A DNA stretch of 64,000 nt. Origin: Rhododendron vialii. Taxonomy: Eukaryota > Streptophyta > Magnoliopsida > Ericales > Ericaceae. Numbering within the stretch: position 1 is the first letter of the stretch; each line of letters begins with the position of its first letter. The position numbers and the translations under genes were made by a program. The notes under the pieces were generated by a model that had not been told where the DNA came from, made no database searches, and saw nothing but the letters and a program-made list of their open reading frames with translations. The stretch lies in contig NC_080560.1 in assembly GCF_030253575.1 (NCBI RefSeq), positions 38,859,001-38,923,000 on the forward strand, written 5' to 3'. Shown piece by piece: positions 45,441-56,689 of the stretch.

Positions 45441-47224
45441 GAGCATCCGCAATGGTAATAATCAAAACTAATAATTAAAATGTGTCACATCAGCATTTGA
45501 TTATTCATTTAGTACTTAATCAAACTTAATAATCTCTATCTTCACATTAATTATGTTTGCATCTCTAACTAAAAATATATATATATATATAATGCACATT
45601 TGTCCAATCACAAATGAGTTCCAATCACGCAATCCGACCACACCAAACAATTCATCTCATCCAATTTGGGGTGTTTTTGAGTTATTGAGTTCTGAGTTTG
45701 GTTATGGAATGAGTGAAACTTAGTTATTTGCTAAAAGACTTGTAACTTCTTGTAATTTTGCTTATTACAATGTAGTGGTTGTTTTTTTTAGCATTGTTGT
45801 TAAATTTTATGTGATTTACTTATATATCCCTTCGACTTTACGCAAAAGTTCAGTTTTGTCCTTCAAGTTTCAATTTCAACAAATAAAACCTTTAATTTGC
45901 AAATTTGTTCCAGGATGCCATTACTAATTTGGACGAAAAATGAGCATGTGCCCATCACGTGATCTTTCTCAGGGGCATATTTGCTAATTTTCCTCCCTTC
46001 CTAACCCTTATCTCCATTGAGAATCATCTTAGAGCTACAACTTAAAAAAAAAAAAGGGTTGCTTGATGGGATTTCAGAGAGCTCTCAAAGGCGGAGAGCT
46101 CTGCCTCATCTCTACGATCGGCACCGTTGCACTCGGAATAGAAATTGGCCTCATGATTTTCAAAAATTGGCCTCATGATTTTCATCATCATATTTCTCCC
46201 CCTCCACACTGTTTTTTCTTTTTTGATAAGTGCATAAATTTATTAAGCTCTAACAATGAAAATAAGGTCAGGGATAAAATCCCTTTACAAGAACACAAGC
46301 TATACAACAGCTATCATGAGAGAAGCAAGAACAAAAGAGAAAAAAAAAACTATCTATACGACTTTCATGATTCTTTAAGACAACCCCCAATCTGCACAGA
46401 TGTGTTTATTCTGAATGGAATGCTTCACATTTCATGATAGTTGTTATTACTTTGACTGTCCTCTGTTTCTGAATTGGTCGACTCAACCGGAATCAACCAG
46501 TAACCGCGTGTCCAACAAAGAACTCCAGACGCTGAGGTCAGATTTTAATTGAAGATTCTTGTTCTTTACATCGAATTTGAACAATCCCCTTTACCAAATT
46601 CTTCTTGCTCTGTTAAAGAAACAGAACAACCACCTCCGCCACAAGTTTTCTTAAACCCAACACTTCATTTCCTTCAGGACCTTTTCCTCTATCCCATTAT
46701 AATCTCTGTATTGTTCTATCACGAAAAATTCTCTATTTTCAGCTTCTATCTCTCTCAATCTATAGTTAGGTACAGAAACAGAGCAATCCACCTCTGCCTC
46801 ATCTTCTTTACCCACCTCAGAACTCGATCTGATTTGATTGGGGCTCGATTCCCTCTGGATTTTCTCAGTCTTACTCAATTTGGGGTGTTGATGAATTCTC
46901 AAATTTTGGGTTAGATCGTGGAGTGTGAGGGAGTGAAGAAGGAGCAGAAAACCCATAAGGAAGTGAGGTGATGGAAGGGAATGGGCAAATCTGCCCGTAG
47001 GTAAGATCACGTGATGGGCTTATACTCCCTTTCTGTCCAAATTCTTAACGACACCCAACAGATGGATGACATCGGAACAAATTTGCTAATTAAAAATTTT
47101 ATTTGTTGAAATTGGAACTTGAATAACCAAATTGAACTTTTGCGTAAAGTCGAAGGGATATATAAGTAAATCACTCTTAAACTTGCTTATCCATACTCAT
47201 TTACTTATTACAATAGGGATGCTC
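45441..47224. mobile_element. MITE-type element enlarged by a nested 1.36-kb TIR element
   Basis: The outer ends GAGCATCCGCAATGGTAATA and TATTACAATAGGGATGCTC are inverse and belong to the gagcatccacaatg family. Inside, 45811-47174 is bounded by a TIR of about 170 bp (GTGATTTACTTATATATCCC, ACTTTACGCAAAAGTTCA, ATCACGTGAT) in inverse orientation. Its interior has gene-like sequence: a frame MGFQRALKGGELCLISTIGT at 46063 and a leader-like region at 46.7-46.9 kb. Long TIRs enclosing foreign sequence suggest a Pack-MULE. Confidence 0.7.
46204..46440 (-). mobile_element. 3' end of a LINE-like retroposon inside the nested element
   Basis: On the minus strand the sequence ends TTAATAAATTTATGCACTTA, then TCAAAAAAGAAAAAA. 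That AATAAATTT...CTTATCAAAAAA ending is characteristic of plant L1-type LINE tails. No reverse-transcriptase frame is included. Confidence 0.4.
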
Positions 47225-47227
47225 TAA

Positions 47228-47478
47228 GAGCATCCACAATATAATAATCAAAATCAAAAGATTGCTAAAGTTAGTAATGTGTGCTTAAAAAATGCTCACA
47301 TTGTAATAATCAAAGTTAGTAACCTTCTAACCAATAATCAAATTTTGGCATTTGAATAATCAAAAGTAACAATGTGGAATTTCACATTGCTAACTTTAGT
47401 AATCATCTAAATGAATAATTCAAAGCTGACATGACAAATTTTAATTATTCACTTTTGATTATTACATTGCGGATGCTC
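47228..47478. mobile_element. Complete MITE, 'gagcatccacaatg' family
   Basis: A 251-bp element with ends GAGCATCCACAATATAATAA and TTATTACATTGCGGATGCTC. It abuts the previous element directly and the next one within 4 bp, giving a tandem run of three related elements. Confidence 0.8.
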
Positions 47479-47481
47479 TAA

Positions 47482-48569
47482 GGCCATCCACAGTGGTATA
47501 ACCAAAAGACAATTGTTGTTAAAGTTAACAATATTTGTGCAAAAAATGGCTCACAATGGTATAATCAAACTTAGCAACATCCTTAGAAATAATCAAATTT
47601 TGGGCTTTGGATAACCAAAACTAGCAACCTTTTTCAATAATCAAAATTTGTGAACCCCACACTACATGAGTTAACTAATTCCAAAATTTATGTACACATG
47701 TATTTCAACTACTATTTTATTATTCTCTTCTTCACTTGCTCTATATCTTCTTCACTTTAATCACAAACTGTTTCTCTTTTTTTTCCTCCAAAAGTGAAGC
47801 TCATATTTCTCGATCATCTATAATTTAACTCATCGTTGCTGGATTAAGGTATTTTACTCTTCTTTTACGTTTCTATTTTAGGCTGCATTCTTATGAATTT
47901 AACTTAAACTTAACTTAAATCTGAAAACTATCTTTATTTGAATTTTTTTCGCATTTTTTAGTTTTGCGCCAAACTTTTATAGGTTATTGATTCGTCTCAA
48001 CGAGAGGAATCGGGAAAAGTTTTTTTTTTTTTTACTTTTATTCAAGTATTTTGATAAATAATCACTTTTTAGCAAAAAAAATTGATTTTTTCTACTAAAA
48101 AGTGGTTATTCATTTTTTTGTTCCTCCCCCCATGGTTGAGTAAACAAAGAACCTTGCAAAAAAAAAAAAAAAAAAAAGGAAGAACCCTGCATTCTTTTCC
48201 AAATTTAAGAACACATCTGATTTTTTTTTTTGAAAGATTAAAAGAGTAGTGGATTTGTGATATAGGCTATAGGAATAGGAAGCAAAAAAAATCGGTGTTG
48301 TTTTGATAGATAACACTAGGAAGAACACCATATATTCGATATATTTTTGCCAAAAAAAAAAACGTAATGAAGGGAAGTGAATGGTGGGAAACAAAAGGGG
48401 AGAGAGAGATTGTGTGAAATTGTAGTGGACCCCTTATTTTGGTTATGGACTAGAAGTGACCATTGTGAACCTCAACATTGTTAAGCTTAGCAATCTCTTA
48501 AGTGAATAATCAAAAGCTGATGTGTTAACTTTTGGTTATCCATTTTTGATTATACCACTGTGGATGGCC
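47482..48569. mobile_element. Large member of the same MITE family with a nested inverted repeat
   Basis: The ends GGCCATCCACAGTGGTATAA and TTATACCACTGTGGATGGCC are perfect inverses over 20 bp. The interior (47880-48120) contains another foldback of the GCGCCAAACTTTTATAGG type. Confidence 0.8.
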
Positions 48570-49184
48570 TAATCATATTATTCCAAAGCATAATAATTAA
48601 ACTTTGTCTTTAGAGATCTTATAATTTAGTAGCTATTCTTTATTTAGAACCCTGTAGAATAGAAACTTGATTATGAGAATTCTAGAGACAAAATTTATTT
48701 ATGATCCTTTAGAATAATAAGATTTTTGCATTGGTTAAAACAGATTGAAAGTTAGAGTGCTTAATATTTTTGAATTTTTTATATATTAAAAAATATAGTT
48801 AAAAAATTATAGTACTTCAATTTTTTATCCGTTTGAACACGTGCGAAGATCTTATTATTCTGATTATATTATTTTAAAATATCATAATTAAATTTATCTT
48901 TAAAGCTCTCATAATTAAGTTTCTATTTTATAAGATCGAAAAAAATCTTTTTTCAACATTGTCTCACTTTTTTGCCCATTGTCCCAGGCGGAATTGTCTT
49001 GTTTTTATAGGGTGAGAGAACACTACCTTTTACACAGAGGGTTTGTGTATAGTTTATTTTCTATAAGAAAACTATGGGTTCGGGGTGTTTTCCGCTAAGG
49101 TTTTTTAAAACATAAGTATTTATTTTTAATTTTTTATACAATATAAATTTTTGTTTGATAGATCTCGAAGAGATCTTTCAGTAA

Positions 49185-49475
49185 GTCAGTTCACACAGAC
49201 TTTTTCTCACAAAGATCGCTCACCAATTCTCTTGGGGCCCACACATACGATTTGAACTATTCATTAAATATAAAATATTTTTTCAAGAGTACCCGCGAAA
49301 AATCAACTCAATCAGAATAATGAAAAGTTAGATGATTGAATCGAGCACCTATAGGTATCAAATTGAATTAATTTTTTGTGGGAGCCTTTGAAAAAATATT
49401 TTACGTTTAATGAACGGTTCGGATCGTTTGTGTAGGACCCGTAATGGGCTCCGCAGCAAATCTGTGCAATTTTTG
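49185..49475. mobile_element. Foldback MITE related to 16150-16590
   Basis: The arms pair from TCACACAGACTTTTTCTCAC, GGGGCCCACACATACGAT and AAATATAAAATATTTTTTCA to their inverses ending near 49475. No coding frame. Confidence 0.6.
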
Positions 49476-49944
49476 CTGTGTATAGCATTACTAGAAATCT
49501 TTTAAACGGTGTAAAAAAATTGAAAATAAGTAACTTATTTTTTAAAAAGACTTAGTGGAATGCAGCCTCAGCAAAATTGTAGTTTGAAAACTGTTGCGTT
49601 TCAAAAATGTTAGGAACAAAAAGTGAAATACAACTTCTTACGTGTACATGAGTCGTCGACACACACATTATTATGTGTTGACTTTACATGTACATGAAAA
49701 ATTGTTTTTGATATGTACTCCAGTATTTGTTTGGATTGTTACGTAGGTAACGCTTTTGATTGTGTTTCCCCAAACGCCAGCAGGCAAGTGGAGCGTTTAC
49801 ACACTTATCCATAAATTCCGACTTAAATGTGACCGTTCGATTTTCATACCAGTTTCTTGCGGAAGATCGGGATCAAGGGCCAAGATTTTGCTCTTGAGAA
49901 GCGTGCTAGACTGCCTGTTTTATTAAAAAAACATAGAAAAAAAA

Positions 49945-50756
49945 GGAAGCGGGAGCTCTGCTGTGCCTCATCACCTCTTACCCACACCCCCAAACACCCC
50001 CAAATCGTACCGTTTGGGATTAAAAAAAATCTTAAGTTTTCAATTTATAATTTCTAAAGAGCAGAAACGTAATTATGAGAGCCTTAGAGATAAAATTTAA
50101 TTATGACTCTTTAGAATAATATGATCAGAATAATAAAATTTTCACACTGATTCAAACTGATTGAAAATTGAACAGTAAATTTTTTAACCATATTTTTTAT
50201 ATATAAACGGTGTAAAAAATTAAGTGCTCTAATTTTTAATTTATTGAACAAGTGCGAAAATTTTATTATTCTGATTATATTATTCTAAAAAGACATAATT
50301 AACTTTTGTTTTAAGACTCTAATAATCATGTTTTTGCTCCACAAGATCCTAAATAAAGAACAGATACTTAATTATAAGAGTTTTAGAGACAAAAGTTAAT
50401 TATGATCCTTTAGAATTATATGTTCAAAATAATAAGATCTTCGCACTTGCTCAAACAGATTAAAAATTGGAGCAATTAATTTTTTAATTTTTTAGGCCGT
50501 TTATATATTAAAAAATATGGTTAAAAAATTTACTGCTCCAATTTTCAATCAGTTTGAACCAGTGTGAAGATCTTATTATTCTGATTATATTATTCTAAAG
50601 AGGCATAATTAAATTTTATCTCTAAGACTCTCATAATCACGTTTCTGCTCTTTAGGATTGCAAATTGAAAACTTAAGATTTTTTTTAATCCCAAACGATA
50701 CCGTTTGGGAGTGTTTGGGGTGTGGATAGGGGGTGCTGTGCCTAGAGCCCCGCTTC
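49945..50756. mobile_element. Large foldback element, arms of about 270 bp
   Basis: The left arm (GGAAGCGGGAGCTCTGCTGT, ACCGTTTGGGATTAAAAAAA, AATTATGAGAGCCTTAGAGA) pairs with the right arm ending CGCTTCC at 50756. The AT-rich arm segment (TTAGAGACAAAATTTAATTA, AATAATAAGATCTTC) is also scattered at 45.2, 48.6 and 50.3 kb, so this is the fullest copy of a dispersed family. Confidence 0.7.
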
Positions 50757-50850
50757 CGAAAAAAAACCTCCAAAACGCTGCGAACTAAACTTTTCACACC
50801 ACCCAGACTACTGTTTTATTTATTTTTCTTGAAAAATGTATTATTTTTAA

Positions 50851-51322
50851 GAGTAAGTCTACATGCCATGAATCCCACCCATGACCCAACCCATGATGCT
50901 GACGTGGCATATGGGTTTTGTGCCACGTCAGCAACTACCCAAATTTAAAAAAAAAAAAAAAGAAGCTGAATTTTTTCCCCCCACCCCAGATATGATTCAG
51001 AGAGAAAGAGGAGGAGGAGGACACCCACCACCGGGGACGAGGTCGTCGCCACCGGCGACCAACCCTCTGCCCATCACCCCACATCCGATGTCGTTGCCGC
51101 CCGTCACCACTACCACATCCACCGTCGGTCCACCCTCCTCTTCTCCTCCTACCTCCTTCGCCGCCTCCACCTAAAACCTAACCAACCCTGCACCTCCTCA
51201 ATCGACAACGGCATACCTCTCCCTCGAATGACGACGCCAACGAGGACCAAAACGCTGTCGGCGACCTCGACAGACCTGTCGTGAACTCTTGCCCCAAGTT
51301 TCCCTTCTCCAAGGGTAACAAC

Positions 51323-51366
<44 letters not shown>

Positions 51367-51593
51367 TGTCGGTGGTGGTTCGTCGATTTAGGCAAAGGGT
51401 TGGTCGCCGGAGGCCGGTGAACGTGGCGGTGGTGGGTGATCTTTAAATTAGATCTGGGGTGGGAACAAAAAAATTTCAGCTTTTTTTTTTAAATTTTAAA
51501 TTTGGGTAGTTGCTGACGTGGCATGAGACCCACCCGCCACGTCAGCATCATGGGTTGGGTCATGTGTGGGATTCATGGTTCCTAGACTTTTTG
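50851..51593. mobile_element. Pack-MULE-like element with exact 9-bp target duplication
   Basis: TATTTTTAA flanks both sides (50842-50850, 51594-51602). The terminal inverted repeats are about 120 bp (AAGTCTA..., CATGAATCCCAC, CATGATGCTGACGTGGC, CAACTACCCAAATTT). The interior (51000-51440) is sharply GC-rich, with coding-like CCACC/GGCGG periodicity and a (GA)n run, and it contrasts with the AT-rich surroundings. That is typical of Mutator-like elements carrying host gene fragments. No donor gene is identifiable. A related empty site is seen at 51798-51862. Confidence 0.85.
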
Positions 51594-51639
51594 TATTTTT
51601 AAAAACTTATTCAGCGTACCAAAAAAAATATTTTAAAGC

Positions 51640-52080
51640 GGAGGTAGTAAATACTTGTTTCTTGAGAAGTGCAATTTTATGGCTTCTTCAAAAGTTATTG
51701 GTACTCCACTATGAAAAAGGTTGACGGAATAAAAAAAAATTGTATTGTATCTAGCTTGTTTGTTGCCCTATTTTTTTCGAAATCTGTTTTATTTTTTCTT
51801 GAAAAACGTTTTATTTTTAAAACTTTATTTAGCAGACCAAAAAAGTATTTTAAAGCGGAGGTAGTAAGAATATTGGTACTCCACTATGAAAAAGGTTCAC
51901 GGAATAAATAAAAAAAATTATAGCTTCTTCAAAAGTATACGAAAAATATTTTTTCCCGAGAAGTGCATCTTTAATTATGGCTTCTTCAAAAGTACGGAAA
52001 AATACTTTTGCCTGAGAACCGTGAAGTGCAACTTTAATTATAGCTTCTTCAGTTGCCCTATTTTTTTTGAAATACCGGAG
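51640..52080. repeat. Degenerate local repeats
   Basis: GCTTCTTCAAAAGT, GGTACTCCACTATGAAAAAG, GAAGTGCAA and TTTAAAGCGGAGGTAGTA each recur two to four times here and again at 53.53-53.60 kb, in direct orientation. No gene seen. Confidence 0.6.
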
Positions 52081-52333
52081 TGATTTTCACATTCTTTTTT
52101 ATTTTATAGTGTTGAAAGTGTATAAATTTTATTTTCTAAGAAGACAAAAAAAAGAACATAAATATAGAAGAGAATTGATATTCACACTCTTATTTTATCT
52201 TTTAACAAAAAAAATATATACACTTTCAACAGTAAAAAAAAAAAAGAGTGAATAACAGAAGGAGGACTGTAAATATCAATTATGTTATAAAAAAGAAAAT
52301 GTGAAAATTAATTCCCCTGAAATCAGACTAAAT

Positions 52334-52585
52334 TACTCTCTTCGTTTCAATTTTCTTGTTTATTTTTTGACTTTAATCTGTCCCAAATTGTTTGTCCAAA
52401 TAGAAGTTGACTAGGAAATTTTTTCTTAATATCCTTTCACTCTTTTAAAAATCATGTATTAGAAAAGGTGCACTCTCATTAATTGTCAAAAAAATAAGGA
52501 CTTAAATCATTTTAAGTATAATAATTGTGCTTTTTTAATAAGATGAAATTTCAAAATTAAACAAACAAATTGGGCTGAAGAAGTA
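52334..52585. mobile_element. Stowaway-like MITE (worn)
   Basis: The ends TACTCTCTTCGTTTCAATTT and TTGGGCTGAAGAAGTA are roughly inverse and TA-flanked. The internal CCAAATTGTTTGTCCAA is a common Stowaway-type string. AT-rich, no ORF. Confidence 0.5.
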
Positions 52586-52890
52586 ATTCCCTAATCTTTA
52601 ATATTGGAGTATAAGTTTACTGCTGGAATATTTAATTCTCTTGAGAAGAGCAAGTGGTGCTTAATTTACAGGTTACCCATCAAATCATACTTAGATTTGT
52701 CCGTCCGCTTTAATATTCTACTCAACCTTATGGTGAAAGGTCTCCATCAAGCATTTTGTCTTGAGAAGTGCAATTAGCTCAGCGCGCCTATTAGCGGTGT
52801 CTGTCCGGCGTGTTGATTACAAAAATCAAATAAAATCAAAACCCATGCTGACTTTCCACGCTACCCCACGAATAGACAATCCGACCCGTC

Positions 52891-53020
52891 AGATTTTAAA
52901 GCATGGCGGAAAGGATGGGGCCCAAGGACTAAAGAAATGCATTAGAGTTTACCCAAGATTTTAAAGCATGGCGGAAAGGATGGGGCCCAAGGACTAAAGA
53001 AATGCATTAGAGTTTACCAA
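52891..53020. repeat. Perfect 65-bp tandem duplication
   Basis: The unit begins AGATTTTAAAGCATGGCGGA and includes GGATGGGGCCCAAGGACT. The second copy starts at 52956 and matches the first without a visible difference, so it is young or an assembly duplication. Confidence 0.95.
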
Positions 53021-53162
53021 AAAAAAAAAATTTGCTTTAGCTTTTATTTGGCTAGTTTACAAAAAAAAAAATATATATATAAATTACTCCGTAAAGTAGT
53101 AGTAAAATCAAACCCTGGTTTTTCTTGAGAAGTTCAACTTTGTGGCATCTAAATGCTATCCA

Positions 53163-53515
53163 CGCATATAGTATGTGCACAAACAGCTGCCTACTGCGAG
53201 ATCCTCACAATCGATCCAAGTTGTCCATTAACTTTAAAATAATTTTTAAGTTTATAGATAAAAAATCAGCTTAATTGAATATCTCTAAATGCTTAATTTA
53301 ATCATTGAAATTTTCACTTATACTTTAGGATTTTTACATTTGAAGAAACATTTAGATGATTGGATTAAGAGCTTAGAGGTATTGGATTGAGCTAATTTAT
53401 TATGTGATGACTTAAAAAATCATTTAAAAGCTAATGGACGGATTGGATCGTTTATGCGGACCCCGTACTGGACCCCATAAAACTTTACGTGCACGATCTG
53501 TGCACATACTATCTG
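53163..53515. mobile_element. Foldback MITE related to 16150-16590 and 49185-49475
   Basis: The left arm (ATAGTATGTGCACA, CGATCCAAGTTGTCCATTA, AAATAATTTTTAAG) pairs with the right arm (AATCATTTAAAAGCTAATGG, GGATTGGATCG, TGTGCACATACTAT). AT-rich centre, no gene. Confidence 0.65.
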
Positions 53516-53654
53516 TGTTTGATATCATTTCTGTCTTCAAAAGTACGAAAAAATTGGTACTCCACTCCGAAAAAGGTTCGGAGAATAAGCATCAGTGTTA
53601 GTTCGACAGTTGGGTTGTCTAAATCCAACCTCGCGCTTGGTTGCTCACTTAGGG

Positions 53655-54040
53655 AGTGTTTACACTAATGAATAATTTATGCAGAACTTTTTGGTTTTGT
53701 CATTATTAAAAAAAAATTCCGTTTTTTAGTTTTACACCAAACTTTTACATGATATTGATTCGTTTTGACAAGAAAAATCGAAAAAGTAAAAAATTATATG
53801 ACTTTACGCAAATTGTTTGAAAAATATCTAAAGAAAAGCTCAAAAAGTCAATTTTGGAACTTTTTATTGGATATTTTCCGAAATACTTGGGTAATTGTCA
53901 TATTTTTTTACTTTTTTGATTCCTCTCGTCGAGACGAACAAATATCACATAAAAATTTGGCTTCAAACTAACAAACGCGAATTTTTTTTATTAAGGACAA
54001 AACTAAAAAATTGTAGTGCATAATTTATATTCATTACCGT
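53655..54040. mobile_element. Foldback MITE (GCGCCAAACTTTT-like family)
   Basis: Inverse arms include TTAGTTTTACACCAAACTTTT-like and AAATTTGGCTTCAAACTAA blocks, TTGATTCGTTTTGACAAG, and CCTCTCGTCGAGACGAACAA. Ends near CACTAATGAATAATTTATGC and its inverse. Confidence 0.5.
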
Positions 54041-54766
54041 GAACAACCTCTTATAATTTTATGAATACAAAACAAACAAGTCAAAAAAAAGAAAAATAAG
54101 CTTATATTGTCCTTTTAACTTGAATTACATGCAAAAAAATTCCCAAAACCAAACAAAGTACTCCGTAAAAATTATTTTTGTATTGTATCTAGCTTATTTT
54201 TGTTGCCCTTTTTCTAAATTATATAGTATAAATGTTTTTTTTATGTTTTTGTCACTATTCTTCACAGAGCTATAGTACCACCTAAAGAAAAGATTGTCTA
54301 CAAGTGAAATAATTTTTAATAATGCTATGAATACATCAACCAACCATAGCCCAACCTTATCACCTCTCGCATATGTGTGGGCTTCACATAATTAATTATG
54401 CAGAAATACTACAACAAAACACAACAAAGAACACAATATGCTGGCGTCAACACGAAACAATGTTGTTCTTATTTATAAAAATTAAAAAAAAAAAAGCGTT
54501 GAAACAAGTCGCGTCTTCCCCTTTCCTCCCCAATTTTACTATCAAAGAACAGAGAAGAGAAGAGAAGAGAGAGAGAGGCTCCCACCACCACCATCACCGG
54601 CGACAACGATTCCACTTCCCACCACCACCGACAACCGCCACCACTTCCGGCTTCTGGGCACTTTGACTTTGTTACCCCCATCATGAAGGTCTTTCTCTTT
54701 CTTTGCTCAGACTTATCCGTAGTTGGGGTTTCTCCTCCCATCGGTCGAAACCCTCACCATCAGATT

Positions 54767-56467
54767 TATTAGGAGCCTGATGTCGTTCCGTGTGCGCGTA
54801 GGCCCAATTCATTAGGGAGTATCCGCAGAGTCTACATCACATCGCATGGACCTAATATAGGTTGAATGATCCATATTCAGTTAATAAGCTAAGCCTTACA
54901 AGTGGTGAATCATCGAGTTGTATATTAAGGTCCAACCATTTTCAATTTATCCGATGTGGGACTCAATCATTCGCACATGTTCCTGACAATCTCCCCCTCA
55001 TATACGAACCACGCATTTAGCCTAGCCCCCCTTCAATTCGATCCACTTGACTACCCTTTGATCTATGATTATTTTTTTAAACTCTCCAACACCGATTTAA
55101 TCCCGAACTTTACCGCACCCACTCCATCAATTGAGAGCCAACCCCTTTACTCCATCAGGAGCCTCCATGCTTTTCCCATTGACCTGCATCCTATCCTTCA
55201 CACATGTTCCTAACAATCTCCCCCTCATGTGTGAACCACGCATTTGGCATAGCTCCCCCTTAATTTGATCCCACTTGACTCCCCCTTGATCCATGATTAT
55301 TTTTTAAACTCTTCAACATCGATTTAACCCCGAACTTTACCACACCCACTCCATCTATTGAGAGCCAACCCCTTTACTCCATCGAGTGCCTCCATGTAGC
55401 GTGCTTTTCCCATCAACCTGCATCCTATCCTTCGCACATGTTCCTAACAATCTCCCCCTCATGTGTGAACCACGCATTTGGCTTAGTTCTCCCTCAATTT
55501 GATCCACTTGACTCCCCCTTGATCCATGATTATTTTTGAAACTCTTCAACACCGATTTAACCCCAAACTTTACCATACCCATTCCATCGATTGAGAGCCA
55601 ACCCCTTTACTCCATCGAGAGCCTCCATGCTTTTCCCATTGACTTGCATCCTATCCTTCACACATGTTCCTAACAATCTCCCCCTCATGTGTGAACCATG
55701 CATTTGGCTTAGCTCCCCCTTAATTTGATCCCACTTGACTCCCCCTTGATCCATGATTATTTTTTAAACTCTTCAACACCGATTTAACCCCGAACTTTAC
55801 CACACCCACTCCATCGATTGAGAGCTAACCCCTTTACTCCATCGAGAGCCTCCATGTAGCGTGCTTTTCCCATCGACCTGCATCCTATCCTTCGCACATG
55901 TTCCTAACAATCTCCCCCTCATGTGTGAACCACGCATTTGGCTTAGTTCTCCCTCTATTTGATCCACTTGACTCCCCCTTGATCCATGATTATTTTTTAA
56001 ACTCTTTAACACCGATTTAACCCTGAACTTTACCGCACCCACTCCATCGATTGAGAGCCAACCCCTTTACTCCATCAAGAGCAGCCTCCATGCAGCGCGC
56101 TTTTCCCATCTGCTTGCATCCCTGCTCCACAAGAACCACCTTGGATTTTTCCCCCTCCATCGGGAGTCTCCGTGCAAGCCCATAATTCGGTTTGAGTTCA
56201 CCCAAAGATCATTTGCCGTTGGCTCTGATAACACTTGTTAGGAGCCAAATCCACTTGAGATCTTCCCGTGTGCGCGTAGGCCTAATTCGTTGGGAAGTAT
56301 CCGCAAAGTCTACACCACATCACATGGACCTAATATAGGTTGAATGACCCATATTCACTTAAAAGGTTAAGCCTTGTAAGTGGTGAGTCATCCAGTTGTA
56401 TATTAAGGTCCAACCCTCTTTCTATTTGTCCGATGTGGGATTCAATTTTTCACACATGCTCCTAACA
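54767..56467 (-). mobile_element. TRIM-like LTR element whose interior is a tandem array
   Basis: LTR-like direct repeats lie at 56236-56467 (5' LTR on the minus strand) and 54767-54988 (3' LTR). They share CATGTG..., CCCACATCGGA, AGGTCCATG and TACGCGCACACGG. The 5' LTR has the termini TGTTAGGAGC...GCTCCTAACA. Next to it is TTATCAGAGCCAACGG, one mismatch from the initiator-Met primer site. Next to the 3' LTR is the polypurine tract GAGGGGGAGAT. The 1.25 kb interior is about five tandem units spaced 227, 234, 226 and 234 bp. Each unit carries GAGGGGGAGATTGTTAGGAA, that is, the polypurine tract plus the LTR head. No pol gene. Target duplication not clear. Confidence 0.7.
54979..56130. repeat. 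Tandem array with alternating 227/234-bp units
   Basis: TCCTRACAATCTCCCCCTCA recurs at 54981, 55208, 55442, 55668 and 55902. The long units contain an extra GTAGCGTG-type insertion and alternate with short ones, so the array has a dimeric higher-order period of about 460 bp. The repeated minus-strand open frames (units with GSHMRGRLLGTCAKDRMQVDG) arise from this periodicity, because 234 is a multiple of three. Confidence 0.9.
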
Positions 56468-56689
56468 GAATTTGGTACGCTCTTTCGATCTCCATCAACA
56501 GCCTTCTCTTGATGCCTAAAATACCCTTCGCATTTCTGCTTAGATCTGTTTGATTTTTCTATGGGTTTTGCTTGTTTCGTACGTAGCTTATTATGGTTAA
56601 CGAGATTAAGGGTTTGAGGGGTGAAATGGTATGGTGGAAATAAAGAGAGTTTTGCATTTTGGGTCTTCGAATAATGTTACAATGAGTGT

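Noticed and set aside
46549..47010. Overlapping 120-codon frames on both strands at 46.5-47.0 kb
   Set aside because: No domain, no splice context. They lie within a TIR element and resemble leader sequence.
54979..56130. CRISPR-like repeat array
   Set aside because: Units are over 220 bp with no short repeat-spacer structure, and the sequence is eukaryotic.
55355..56205. Series of similar minus-strand proteins that look like a small gene family
   Set aside because: They are one frame read repeatedly through the 227/234-bp tandem array. No start context or conserved domain.
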